Positions 41,580 to 50,409 of a DNA stretch of 64,000 bases are shown piece after piece (the first letter of the stretch is position 1; every line of letters begins with the position of its first letter). Made by a program: the position numbers and the translations under genes. Below the pieces are notes generated by a model. The model saw nothing but the letters and a program-made list of their open reading frames with translations, was not told the DNA's origin and did not search any database. This stretch comes from Actinoplanes sichuanensis (GTDB lineage Bacteria; Actinomycetota; Actinomycetes; Mycobacteriales; Micromonosporaceae), in NCBI RefSeq assembly GCF_033097365.1, contig NZ_AP028461.1, forward strand, positions 992,001-1,056,000, written 5' to 3'.

Positions 41580-42608
41580 ATGTCGATATGGACCAGTGAG
41601 CTCGCGGGGACCCTGCATCACGACACGATCGATTCGCAGGCGCTCCGCGGCAACGTTCTCGGTGACCCGCACGAGCGGCCGCTGTGGGTGTACACGCCGC
41701 CCGGCTACGAACCCGACGGCACCGACCGGTACCCGGCCATCTACGTCATCCAGGGTTACTCCGGGCAGGTCACCATGTGGGCCAACCGGACACCGTTCCG
41801 GCAGCCGTTCGTGGAGACCGCCGACCAGGTGTTCGCGCAGGGCCGGGCGCCCGGCTGCATCCTCGTCTACGTGGACGCGTGGACGGCGTACGGCGGCTCG
41901 CAGTTCGTCGACTCGCCCGGCACCGGGAATTATCACACCTACCTCTGCGACGAGGTGGTGCCGTACGTCGACGCCAACTACCGCACGATCGCCGACCGGG
42001 AGTCGCGGGCGATCAGTGGCAAGTCGTCCGGCGGGTTCGGGGCGATGATCACCCCGATGCTGCGGCCGGACCTGTTCGGGGCGCTGGCCACCCACGCCGG
42101 GGACGCGCTCTACGAATACTGCTACCTCAACGAGTTCGCCAAGGCCACCCGGGCTCTGCGCGACTACGACCATGACATCCACGCGTACTGGAAGGACTTC
42201 CAGTCCCGGGTCGCGTTCACCAAGGAGGAGGACATGCTGCTGGTCCTCGTCCTGGGCTGCACGGCGGCGTTCTCGGCCGACCCGGACGGGACACCACGGT
42301 TGCCGTTCGACGCGCGGACCGGCGAGATTCTGCCCGAGGTGTGGCAGCGGTGGCTGCACTGGGACCCGATCCGCATGATCGATCGGTACGCCGACGAGGT
42401 GCGCTCGCTGCGGGCGGTGTGGATCGACGCCGGAACCCGGGACGAGTGGTTCCTGGACCTGGGCGCGGAGGCGTTCCGGGCCGGGCTGCTCCGGGTCGGG
42501 GTGCCCGAGGAGAAGATCGCGTTCGAGCTGTTCCCGGCCAAGCACGGCGGCATCGACTGGCGGTACCCGTTGGCGGTCGAGTGGCTGGCCAAGCGGCTTC
42601 AGCGCTGA
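41580..42608 (+). CDS. Putative esterase (alpha/beta hydrolase, esterase D-like)
   Basis: 342 residues with no signal peptide. The motif order matches the bacterial putative esterase family: YPAIYVIQGYSGQVTMW with the oxyanion strand, the nucleophile elbow in AISGKSSGGFGAM (GxSxG), Asp in VWIDAGTRDEWFLD and His in LFPAKHGGIDWRYPLAVEW. These enzymes cleave short acyl esters. Located next to two acyl-transfer proteins, it may remove acyl groups from imported sugars. It starts only 26 nt from the divergent acyltransferase and overlaps the end of the NDK-like gene by 10 nt. Confidence 0.85.
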   Translation: MSIWTSELAGTLHHDTIDSQALRGNVLGDPHERPLWVYTPPGYEPDGTDRYPAIYVIQGYSGQVTMWANRTPFRQPFVETADQVFAQGRAPGCILVYVDAWTAYGGSQFVDSPGTGNYHTYLCDEVVPYVDANYRTIADRESRAISGKSSGGFGAMITPMLRPDLFGALATHAGDALYEYCYLNEFAKATRALRDYDHDIHAYWKDFQSRVAFTKEEDMLLVLVLGCTAAFSADPDGTPRLPFDARTGEILPEVWQRWLHWDPIRMIDRYADEVRSLRAVWIDAGTRDEWFLDLGAEAFRAGLLRVGVPEEKIAFELFPAKHGGIDWRYPLAVEWLAKRLQR

Positions 42609-43348
42609 TCGGAGCAGTTGCGGACGCCGTGTTCCCGGAGGATTCGCAGGCAGCGCCGACGGGCGGCCCGGCCGCCGACGGCGACCGGTGTGCCGCCCGA
42701 CCAGCCGCTGTGCAGGGCCAGGAGGACCGCCCGGGCCGGTTCGACGCCGGGCAGCGCGTGCCACAGCGCGGTGACCGTCGAGTCGAGGGTGTGGTCGCGG
42801 TCCGGCCCGAGGATGACCGCCCCGGTCCCGTCGTCGAGCCGATGCGGGCCGGGATCGGCGGGCACCCCCTGGGTCCGCGGCCACAACTCCTCGATCAAGG
42901 CGGGCACGTCGAACAGCGGACGGAAGTCCAGGCCCGGCGGGCGCGGCGGGCTGACCGGCGGATCGGCGTTGGGCCGGCCGAGCAGGTGGTCACGCTGCCG
43001 GGCCAGCTCGCCGAGCCGTTCGGCCGCGTGGACCACGTTGGCGAACGGCCCGTCGGCGTGCCGGGACCTGATCTCCCGTTTCACCCGGCGGGCCGCCTCG
43101 AACGCGTCCGGCCCGCTGACCGGCAGCATCTCGGACGGTCCGGTGGTGAGATAGCGGTCCAGGAAACCGAGGGTCAGGCTGTGCCCGGCGTCGGAGTACT
43201 CCGACCAGAGATACCGCACGTCGGCGGGGGAGAGGGCGAGGGGAAGCCGCCCGTCGACGGTCAGCCCGGCCGCTTCGACGGCCCGCTCCACCGCACCGCC
43301 CAGCCCGCGTCGGAGGCAGTCCGGTTTGAGGAGGACGAACGCGCGCAC
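42599..43348 (-). CDS. Nucleoside diphosphate kinase-like protein, degenerate active site
   Basis: About 249 residues from GTG 43348; an in-frame ATG at 43399 is an alternative start. The N-terminus RAFVLLKPDCLRRGLGGAVE is the NDK KPD strand. The active-site loop reads FANVVHAAERLGELA: the phosphate-accepting His is kept, but the usual NxxHGSDS has changed to NVVHAAE. The last 100 residues (VPALIEELWPRTQGVPADPG and beyond) are an extension not found in classical NDK of about 140 residues. It is probably not a housekeeping NDK and may be a nucleotide-binding sensor. It follows the ABC exporter gene. Confidence 0.7.
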   Translation of the reverse strand: MRAFVLLKPDCLRRGLGGAVERAVEAAGLTVDGRLPLALSPADVRYLWSEYSDAGHSLTLGFLDRYLTTGPSEMLPVSGPDAFEAARRVKREIRSRHADGPFANVVHAAERLGELARQRDHLLGRPNADPPVSPPRPPGLDFRPLFDVPALIEELWPRTQGVPADPGPHRLDDGTGAVILGPDRDHTLDSTVTALWHALPGVEPARAVLLALHSGWSGGTPVAVGGRAARRRCLRILREHGVRNCSDQR

Positions 43349-43414
43349 GCCGCCAACCGTAGCGTGGTGACGTGCGGCGCAAGCACCACACATCACCACG
43401 CGAACCGAGGCCGG

Positions 43415-46400
43415 TCAGCCGGCCAGGTGGCCCCAGCGGTCGGCCAGTTCGGCCCAGGTGCCCTGGTCCTCGGCGCGGCCGCCGATCAGCACGACCACCC
43501 GGTCGGCCTGGGCCAGGGCGGCCCGCTTGGACGTCGAGCCGACCACCGTCACACCGTGCGAACGGAGCGCCTGCCAGAGCGACAGCTCCGTCGTCACGTC
43601 CAGCGCGGACGAGACGTCGTCGGCGATCAGCAGCTCGGTACGCGGCGCGAGCGCCCGGGCCAGCGCCAGCCGCTGCAACTGACCGCCGGAGAGCCGGGTG
43701 CCCTTGTGGCCGATCAGCAGCTGCAGACCACCACCGGCGGCGGCCAGGTCGTGTTCCAGCTGCGCCACCGACACCGCGTCGGCCGCGTCCACCTCGTGTC
43801 CGAGCTGGATGTTGTCGGCCACCGTCCCGGACAGCACCCGCGGTAGCTGGGCCACGTAACCGACCTGGTTCGGCCGCAGGAACACCTCCGGCTCGTCGAC
43901 CGGGTCACCGTTCCACCGCAGCTCGCCGGTGTGGTGCACGATCCCGGCCAGCGCCCGCAGCAGCGACGACTTGCCGGATCCGACCGGGCCGAGGACCAGC
44001 ACGAGTTCGCCGCGTTCGACGGTGAGGTCGATGTCGCGTACCCCCAATGCCCCGTTCTCGTGCACCGCGCTGAAGCCGGACAGCTGCAGGGTGCGCAGCG
44101 GCTCGCGCGGCGCCGTAGGCGGCGCCGGCGCCGTCCCGGCCGAGATGTCCACACCGGTGACGTCGGCCGAGTACTCCGAGGTGCCGGTCATCGCGGCCGT
44201 CCGGTTCGTCCAGACCCGTGCCGACGGGAAGTGCGACACCAGCGACGCCGTGGTCCACGCGAACCACCGGGCCGCGCCGAGCACCGACACCGCGATCAGG
44301 GTCGCCGCCGCCGTCAGGTGACCACCCAGGTAGAGCGCCCACACCGCGATCGGCAGCAGACCGCTCGCGATCGACGGTGTGGAGCGGGCCCACACCTGGA
44401 TCGCGATCTCCCGGCGTTGCAGCTCGCTGCGGGTCTCGTCGAGGTCGCCCAGGTGCCGCAGCACCGGATCGGTCGCTCCGGCCAGTTTCACCGTGCGCAC
44501 CGCGGACAGCGACGACACCAGCGACGTCGCGAACGCCGCCCGGGCCGCGACGGTCCGGCGGGCCGCCTTCTCCAGCCGCGGTCCGAACAGGGTCGCGGCC
44601 AGCCCGGACAGCAGCATCGTCCCGGCGAAGAACAGGCCGGGCACGATCGACTGGGCGAACAGCGTCATCGACACCAGCGCGAAGATCGCCACCGTGTTGT
44701 CGATGACGTTGTCGGCCAGCTGCACCACCCGTTCGGTGTCGCCGCCGTGGGCCACCACCTCGGCCGGGGTGTGCTTGCTGACCCGACGCGGGCCGATCTG
44801 GCCGTGCAGCAGGCGCAGGCTGATCCGCAGCATCTGCCGGACCCACCACTCCGGGAACCAGGCTCCGGTGAAGTACAGCGACGGGACCAGCGCCAGCAGC
44901 GCGACCGCGATACCGAGCGCGGGCAGCATCGGGTTGCCCAGGCCGTCGACCACGTTCGCCCACAGCAGCGGCAGGATCGCTCCGTCGAAGCCGAGCAGCA
45001 CCAGCAGCAGGAACCAGGCGCAGGCGGCCAGCCCGAACCGCTTGTCGTTGGTGGCCAGTCGCATGATCTCGCGCATCGTGCGGGCGCGCGGAGCCTCCGG
45101 CAGGGCCGGTGGCTCCACCGTGGGCAGCGGGTTGGACAGGGCGTCCGGGCCCAGCTCCTCACGCATCCCGGTGTCCCAGTCGTGTTCGGCCACCAGGACC
45201 CCGCCGCCGGTGGTCGGAGCCGCCGGAACCGCGAGGTTGCTGCTCGCCATCAGCTCGGCGAACCGCCGCGACTCACGCAGCGGGCCCTGCTCCAGGACCT
45301 CACCGTCGGCCAGCACCACGACCTCGTCGCAGCGCTGCACCGACGACAGCCGGTGCGCCACGATCACGCCGATCCGGCCCTCCAGGAGCCGGTCGGTGGC
45401 CCGCTGCACCCATGACTCGGTGACCGGGTCCATCCGGGCGGTCGCCTCGTCGAGGATCACCACCTGCGGGTCCCGGACCAGGATCCGGGCGAACGCCACC
45501 AGCTGCTCCTGCCCGGCCGACAGCTTGTAGCCGCCCTCACCCAGTCTCGTCTCCAGGCCGTCCGGCAGCCCGGCGACCCAGGAGGTCAGGCCCAGCTCGT
45601 CCAGCGCCTGCCCGGCCCGCGGTTGCAGGTCACGGTCGAACAGCGCGATGTTCTCGGCGAGCGTGCCGGCCAGGATCTCGGTGCGCTGCGGGACGATCGC
45701 GGTCCGCCGGCGGAGCGCTTCGACACCGATGTCGTTGATGTCGATGCCACCCAGGAAGACCGTGCCGCGTGGCACGTCGACCGCCCGGGTGAGGATCTTC
45801 GCCAGAGTGCTCTTGCCGGAGCCGGTCCGGCCGATCAGCGCGTACGAACGGCCGCGTGCGAAGGTCACATTGACCCCGCGCAGGGCCGCCGGGCGACTGC
45901 TGTCCGACTCGCCGTAGCGGAAGGTCAGGTCGCGGACCACCAGGTCACCGTCGACCGGGTCGACCCCGTCGACCGGCTCCTGGGGCACCTCGGCCAGCAT
46001 CCGCACCCGGCCCCAGGCGCCCAGCGCGTTCTGCATCTCCGGCACCATCCGGGTCAGGTGCTCCAGGGTGCCGCCGAAACCGAGCGCCAGCAGCCACACC
46101 GCGGTCAGCCGGGCCGCGTCGATGTGGCCGCTCATCAGCGCCCAGGCGCCGGTGACCACCAGGGACGCGATCAGGGTGCGGGTGATGCTGCCGGCGGCCA
46201 TGGTGACCTTCGCCGACATCCGCCAGACCCGGCGGCCACGGCGCAGGACCTCGGCCGAGCGCAGGGCGTAGAGGCGACGGACGTACGGCGCGGCCAGACT
46301 CGTACGCACGTCGTCCTGCCCGTGGATGGCCTCCTCCATCACCGCGGCCAGGTCGGACCAGGCCTCCTCCTCGGCGATGCGGACCGGGCCGATCCGCTGG

Positions 46401-46897
46401 ACCGGTTTGTTCATCACCACGAACAGCAGTGCCGCCACCGCGATCATCGCGAGCGCGGCCGGCCACCAGACGAAGAACGTGGTGACCACCGACAGGGTGG
46501 CCACGGCCAGCGACTGGGCCAGCCGTACGCCGCTGCCGCGCAGTTCGGCGCCGACCTGGTAGACGTCGGAGTCGATCCGGTCGAGCAGCTCACCGACCGG
46601 GGTGTTCTCCAGGGTGGGGATGTCCTGGCCGAAGGCGACCCGGTTGAGGTCGCGGCGGGTGCGGGCGGCCCAGTCGGCGGTCAGTTTCGCCACCACCAGG
46701 CCGACCACCACATCGCTGATCACCGAGGCGACCAGGCCCGCGGCGAGCAGAGTGAACAGTGTGGCCGACCGATCGACCAGCACCGGTCCGGCCAAGGCTA
46801 AGGACCCGGCGGAACCGGACGCGCCGATGACTATCAGGAACGCGACGAGCGCGGTGCGACTTCGGCTGGTGGCCCACAGGTCGCGAAGCAGACGCAT
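43415..46897 (-). CDS. Fused double ABC exporter (two TMD-NBD halves)
   Basis: 1160 residues containing two full ABC exporter halves. First half: six membrane helices (about 15-300) and an NBD with Walker A IGRTGSGKST, signature LSAGQEQLVAFAR and Walker B VVILDEATARMD. Second half: membrane domain about 610-900 and NBD with Walker A LGPVGSGKSS, signature LSGGQLQRLALAR and Walker B LLIADDVSSALD, where the catalytic Glu is replaced by Asp. The asymmetry suggests one consensus and one degenerate ATPase site. It resembles lipid or peptide/siderophore exporters, but the cargo is unknown. Confidence 0.93.
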   Translation of the reverse strand: MRLLRDLWATSRSRTALVAFLIVIGASGSAGSLALAGPVLVDRSATLFTLLAAGLVASVISDVVVGLVVAKLTADWAARTRRDLNRVAFGQDIPTLENTPVGELLDRIDSDVYQVGAELRGSGVRLAQSLAVATLSVVTTFFVWWPAALAMIAVAALLFVVMNKPVQRIGPVRIAEEEAWSDLAAVMEEAIHGQDDVRTSLAAPYVRRLYALRSAEVLRRGRRVWRMSAKVTMAAGSITRTLIASLVVTGAWALMSGHIDAARLTAVWLLALGFGGTLEHLTRMVPEMQNALGAWGRVRMLAEVPQEPVDGVDPVDGDLVVRDLTFRYGESDSSRPAALRGVNVTFARGRSYALIGRTGSGKSTLAKILTRAVDVPRGTVFLGGIDINDIGVEALRRRTAIVPQRTEILAGTLAENIALFDRDLQPRAGQALDELGLTSWVAGLPDGLETRLGEGGYKLSAGQEQLVAFARILVRDPQVVILDEATARMDPVTESWVQRATDRLLEGRIGVIVAHRLSSVQRCDEVVVLADGEVLEQGPLRESRRFAELMASSNLAVPAAPTTGGGVLVAEHDWDTGMREELGPDALSNPLPTVEPPALPEAPRARTMREIMRLATNDKRFGLAACAWFLLLVLLGFDGAILPLLWANVVDGLGNPMLPALGIAVALLALVPSLYFTGAWFPEWWVRQMLRISLRLLHGQIGPRRVSKHTPAEVVAHGGDTERVVQLADNVIDNTVAIFALVSMTLFAQSIVPGLFFAGTMLLSGLAATLFGPRLEKAARRTVAARAAFATSLVSSLSAVRTVKLAGATDPVLRHLGDLDETRSELQRREIAIQVWARSTPSIASGLLPIAVWALYLGGHLTAAATLIAVSVLGAARWFAWTTASLVSHFPSARVWTNRTAAMTGTSEYSADVTGVDISAGTAPAPPTAPREPLRTLQLSGFSAVHENGALGVRDIDLTVERGELVLVLGPVGSGKSSLLRALAGIVHHTGELRWNGDPVDEPEVFLRPNQVGYVAQLPRVLSGTVADNIQLGHEVDAADAVSVAQLEHDLAAAGGGLQLLIGHKGTRLSGGQLQRLALARALAPRTELLIADDVSSALDVTTELSLWQALRSHGVTVVGSTSKRAALAQADRVVVLIGGRAEDQGTWAELADRWGHLAG

Positions 46898-46999
46898 GAA
46901 GAATCCTCAGGGCGCGAAGGGGAAGGCGGTGCAACCATCCTGCTCGGCCCATAGAGCACGGCTCAACGGGTTTATTCCCGACATTCCGCCCGGCGAGGG

Positions 47000-47902
47000 T
47001 CAGTCGACAGAGGACTTCCACCAGGTCCGCCGGGTGATGACCTCGTGCAGGCTCTCCAGCCGGGGCGTCAGCAGCGCGCCGTGCTCCGCCGGGTCGGTGA
47101 CCGCCAGGCGCACATCGGCCGCCAGGTGGTTCGCGTGGCGGATCTCGCACGCGGCGCGCAGTTCGTCGGGCGCCGTCCCGGTCGCCTCGGCGACCACGTC
47201 CAGGGCGATCCACCGGTGTGGCCCGCTGTCCGCGATCACGAAGAACCAGTCGTCCATCGGATCGCCGAACCGGGCCCACTCGAAGTCCAGCAGCGCGGTG
47301 ATCGTGCCGTCGTCGGCCAGCCAGTTGCCCCAGTGGCAGTCGGCGTGCACCGGCACCGCTGCGGAGACACTTTCCGGCGCGCCTTCGGCGATCGCGAGCA
47401 GTCCGTCGATCAGGGCGGCCGGCGCGACGGCGGCGATCGCGTCGATTTCTTCCACCAATGCGGTACGGCCGGTGAAGCCGCCGTGGTCGAGCGGTTCTCG
47501 GAGGATCGGGACGGCGTCCGCCGGCGGTGTCCACTCGTGCAGGACGCGGAGACGCCGCACCGCCTGCTCGGTCAGCGTCCGTGCAGCCGTCGCGTCGGCC
47601 TGCGGCAGCCCCATGCCCGGTGCCGTGCCGGGCATCCGTGCGTAGCAGGCGAACCGGACCTCGCCGTCACCGGCCGGGTGGACGCCACTGGCCAGCAGCG
47701 GCGCCGTGACCCCGGCCGGGAGATGCGGGGCCAGCGCGATCTCCCGTTCCAGACGCGGATGACGGCCCGCCTCGATGATCTTCACGACCACGTCGGCGCC
47801 GACGAACACCTGATGGGACAGGCTGTCGGCTACCGTCAGCGGTCCCGGATCGCGGCGTAGCGCGGCGGCTGCGATCTCCCGGGCCGGATGTCGGTCGGCC
47901 AT
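47000..47902 (-). CDS. Aminoglycoside phosphotransferase-like (APH/choline kinase) protein
   Basis: 300 residues from ATG 47902; the longer frame extends upstream to 48061 but overlaps a VOC gene. The catalytic HxD loop is VHADCHWGNW and the metal-binding Asp in ITALLDFEWARFGDP, as in small-molecule kinases of the APH fold. The N-lobe VKIIEAGRHPRLEREIAL carries the ATP Lys. The substrate could be an antibiotic or a metabolite such as a sugar, amine or CoA precursor; sequence does not decide. It is 103 nt upstream of the ABC exporter start, on the same strand. Confidence 0.85.
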   Translation of the reverse strand: MADRHPAREIAAAALRRDPGPLTVADSLSHQVFVGADVVVKIIEAGRHPRLEREIALAPHLPAGVTAPLLASGVHPAGDGEVRFACYARMPGTAPGMGLPQADATAARTLTEQAVRRLRVLHEWTPPADAVPILREPLDHGGFTGRTALVEEIDAIAAVAPAALIDGLLAIAEGAPESVSAAVPVHADCHWGNWLADDGTITALLDFEWARFGDPMDDWFFVIADSGPHRWIALDVVAEATGTAPDELRAACEIRHANHLAADVRLAVTDPAEHGALLTPRLESLHEVITRRTWWKSSVD

Positions 47903-47960
47903 TTCTCGAACCCCCGTGGTGTCGTCCCGGCGTGTTTCCGGGATCAACATAGGCCAACGG

Positions 47961-48338
47961 CTATCCCTCGGGACGGTAGGCGATCGCCTGCAGGGACCAG
48001 CTGTTGCCGTCCGGATCGCGGAAGTACACGAACCGGCCCCACGGCTGCTCGTCCACGTCACCCGTCTCGACCCCGGCGGCCAGCACCTGCTCGCGGGCGG
48101 CGTCCGCGTCCGCCACCACCACCTGGATCTCCTGCGTACCCGGTGTCTTCTCGGTGATGCCCTCGCCGATCGCGATCGAGCAGGCCGAACCGGGTGGCGT
48201 GAGCTGCACGAACCGCAGACCCTCGGACACCCGGTGATCGTGGTCGGCGGTGAAGCCGATCTTCTCGTAGAACGCCTTGGCCCGGTCGACGTCGGTCACC
48301 GGAACCGGGATGAGCTCGATCTTCCACGTTGCGGTCAT
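47961..48338 (-). CDS. VOC-family protein (glyoxalase/bleomycin resistance-like)
   Basis: 125 residues. Motifs: IELIPVPVTDVDRAKAFYEK at the start, SACSIAIGEGITEKTPG in the middle, and WGRFVYFRDPDGNSWSLQAI at the end, the standard two-module VOC layout with a C-terminal DPDGN. The protein is similar in size to the VOC protein at 1584. It starts 39 nt from the start of the metallophosphoesterase gene's end and precedes the APH-like gene by 58 nt on the same strand. Substrate unknown. Confidence 0.88.
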   Translation of the reverse strand: MTATWKIELIPVPVTDVDRAKAFYEKIGFTADHDHRVSEGLRFVQLTPPGSACSIAIGEGITEKTPGTQEIQVVVADADAAREQVLAAGVETGDVDEQPWGRFVYFRDPDGNSWSLQAIAYRPEG

Positions 48339-48377
48339 GCCACCATCCTGCCGCCGATAGCGGTCAGAACGTGACCG

Positions 48378-49559
48378 CTATCGACCGGACCATAGTGTCA
48401 GCAGGGTGATCTCGCTGGGCGCGAAGATCCGGAACGGCGGGCCCCAGAAACCGGTGCCCCGACTGGTGTAGAGCTGCGTGCGCTCGGAGTGCCGGGACAG
48501 GCCCTGCAGGCTCGGCTGGTCGGTGAGGACCAGATAGTGGAAGGGCCACATCTGGCCGCCGTGGGTGTGCCCGGACAGCTGCAGGTCGATGCCGTGCGCC
48601 ACCGCGTCCTTGATCTGCTGCGGCTGGTGGGCCAGCAGCAGGACCGGCAGATCCGGGTCGGCGCCGGACAGCGCGGCCTCGTGGTCGGTCCGGTGGCCGG
48701 GCAGGCCGGAACCGCCCGCGGTCCGGTCGTCGACACCGGCCACCACCAGTGTGTCGCCGCCCCGGGTGACCAGGACGTGCCGGTTGTGCAGCGTCTGCCA
48801 GCCGAGGTGCTCCATGTGCTCGACCCAGCCCTGGGCGCCGCTGTGATACTCGTGGTTGCCGGTCACGTAGACCCGCGCGAACCGGGCCCGGATGTCGGCC
48901 AGCGGTGCGGCCATCTCCAGACGCTGCTCGACCAGACCGTCGGCGATGTCGCCGGTGTGCGCCACGATGTCCGCGTCGAGCGAGTTGACCACCTCGGTGA
49001 CACCCCGCGACCAGCGCGAACGGTCGATCGGCCCGTAGTGGGTGTCGGTGATCAGCACGACCTTGAGCCCGTCCAGCCCGGGACCGAGCCGGGGGATCGT
49101 CACGTCCACCCGCCGCACCCGCGACACCCGCATCGCCTCGGCGTAACCCCAGATCAGCAGGCCGGCCGAGACCACCACGACGCCCGCCGACACCACCCGC
49201 GAGCGGATCGGATCGTCGACCCCGGCGGCCAGCAGCACCAGGCCGGCCAACTGGCCGATCAGTGACCAGGTGAACAGCACCCAGACCACACCGAGCAGGG
49301 TGTCGGCGATCCGGGACTCGAGGTCACGGTGGCCGCCGTGCCCCCGGAACATCAGATAGGGGAAACCGGCCGCCACCCCGAGGAACAGCAGCGTGCCGGC
49401 GACGAAGACCGGCAGCGGCCAGTCGTTGCCGGACCAGACGAGCGTCGCCCACGGCACGCCGAACAACAGCGACAGCACCGCGACCAGAACCAGACCGAAA
49501 CGCGCGAACCGAGGCCCGCGCCTGCGCGGCTCGGTCTCGACCGCCTCATCCACCGACAT
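48378..49559 (-). CDS. Membrane-anchored calcineurin-like metallophosphoesterase
   Basis: 393 residues from ATG 49559; ATG at 49571 or 49586 would add 4 or 9 residues. Four hydrophobic helices (about 20-145, for example FGLVLVAVLSLLFGVPWATLV) anchor the protein. The C-terminal domain has all metallophosphoesterase motifs: LITDTHYGP, AHTGDIADG, VTGNHEYHSG and LSGHTHGGQMWP. This YkuE-like class acts on phosphoesters outside the membrane, such as phospholipids or UDP-sugars; the substrate is unknown. The gene lies 40 nt upstream of the VOC gene. Confidence 0.92.
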   Translation of the reverse strand: MSVDEAVETEPRRRGPRFARFGLVLVAVLSLLFGVPWATLVWSGNDWPLPVFVAGTLLFLGVAAGFPYLMFRGHGGHRDLESRIADTLLGVVWVLFTWSLIGQLAGLVLLAAGVDDPIRSRVVSAGVVVVSAGLLIWGYAEAMRVSRVRRVDVTIPRLGPGLDGLKVVLITDTHYGPIDRSRWSRGVTEVVNSLDADIVAHTGDIADGLVEQRLEMAAPLADIRARFARVYVTGNHEYHSGAQGWVEHMEHLGWQTLHNRHVLVTRGGDTLVVAGVDDRTAGGSGLPGHRTDHEAALSGADPDLPVLLLAHQPQQIKDAVAHGIDLQLSGHTHGGQMWPFHYLVLTDQPSLQGLSRHSERTQLYTSRGTGFWGPPFRIFAPSEITLLTLWSGR

Positions 49560-49617
49560 GACGGCAAGCATGCCACCGTGCCGCACCGAAATCCGAAAGC
49601 CGTTACTCAGCCCACTC

Positions 49618-50274
49618 TCAGCCGATGGCCAGGGCTGCGTAATCCACGATCAGGTCGGCCCGGTCGCGGGCGGCCACGATCAACTCGGCGTTGCGCTCGT
49701 CGGTGCCGGTCGCCCAGGCCTCCGCGGCGGCCGGCTCCTTGCCGAACCTGATGTGCCGTTCGATCAGGCGCCGCAGCCGCTCGCCGTCGTCCAGTTCGGC
49801 ATACCAGACCTCGGTCAGCAGCTCCCGCACCGGCGTCCATCGGGGCTGGTCGAGCAGCAGGTAGTTGCCCTCGGAGACGATCAGCCGCGCGGTCCGGGGC
49901 ACCGGGATGCTGCCGGCGATCGGCTGCTCCAGGACCCGCTCGAACCCGGGCGCGTAGATCATCTCGTCGCGGTCCTCGATCAGCCGCCGCAGCAGGGCCG
50001 CGAAGCCCCAGGCGTCGAAGGTGTCCGGGGCGCCCTTGCGGTCGCGCAGCCCGATCCGGTCCAGCTCGACGTCGGCCAGGTGGAAACCGTCCATCGGCAC
50101 GTGCGCCACCCAGTCCGGTCCGAAACCGGGCGGCGGATCCGCGGACAGCGCCTCGACCAGCGCGGCGGCCAGGGTGGTCTTGCCCGCCGCGGGCGGGCCG
50201 GCGATGCCGAGGACCGCCCGACGACCGTTCCCGGCCAGGTCACGGGCGCGGGACACCAGTTCGGCGAAGGTCAT
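49618..50274 (-). CDS. P-loop nucleoside/nucleotide kinase family protein
   Basis: 218 residues. Walker A is VLGIAGPPAAGKTTLAAAL, with the DGFH motif HVPMDGFHLADVELD and the lid RHIRFGKEPAAAEAWA. This DGFH-type P-loop group covers uridine kinase, pantothenate kinase-like and E. coli YggC-type proteins that phosphorylate sugars or nucleosides. The exact substrate is not evident, and YggC has none established. It has its own start next to an intergenic gap, 58 nt upstream of the metallophosphoesterase start. Confidence 0.85.
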   Translation of the reverse strand: MTFAELVSRARDLAGNGRRAVLGIAGPPAAGKTTLAAALVEALSADPPPGFGPDWVAHVPMDGFHLADVELDRIGLRDRKGAPDTFDAWGFAALLRRLIEDRDEMIYAPGFERVLEQPIAGSIPVPRTARLIVSEGNYLLLDQPRWTPVRELLTEVWYAELDDGERLRRLIERHIRFGKEPAAAEAWATGTDERNAELIVAARDRADLIVDYAALAIG

Positions 50275-50409
50275 GCGCCGACCGTACCGGTCATCCTCCC
50301 GGGGGTCGGATCAACGACTCCCGGCGGTGAACGGCCGTTCGGGCGATAGGCGAGGGCAAAGGTGGCAAAAGAACCTGTCCGAGGAGAGTCGACTACACGG
50401 GGGTTCTAG

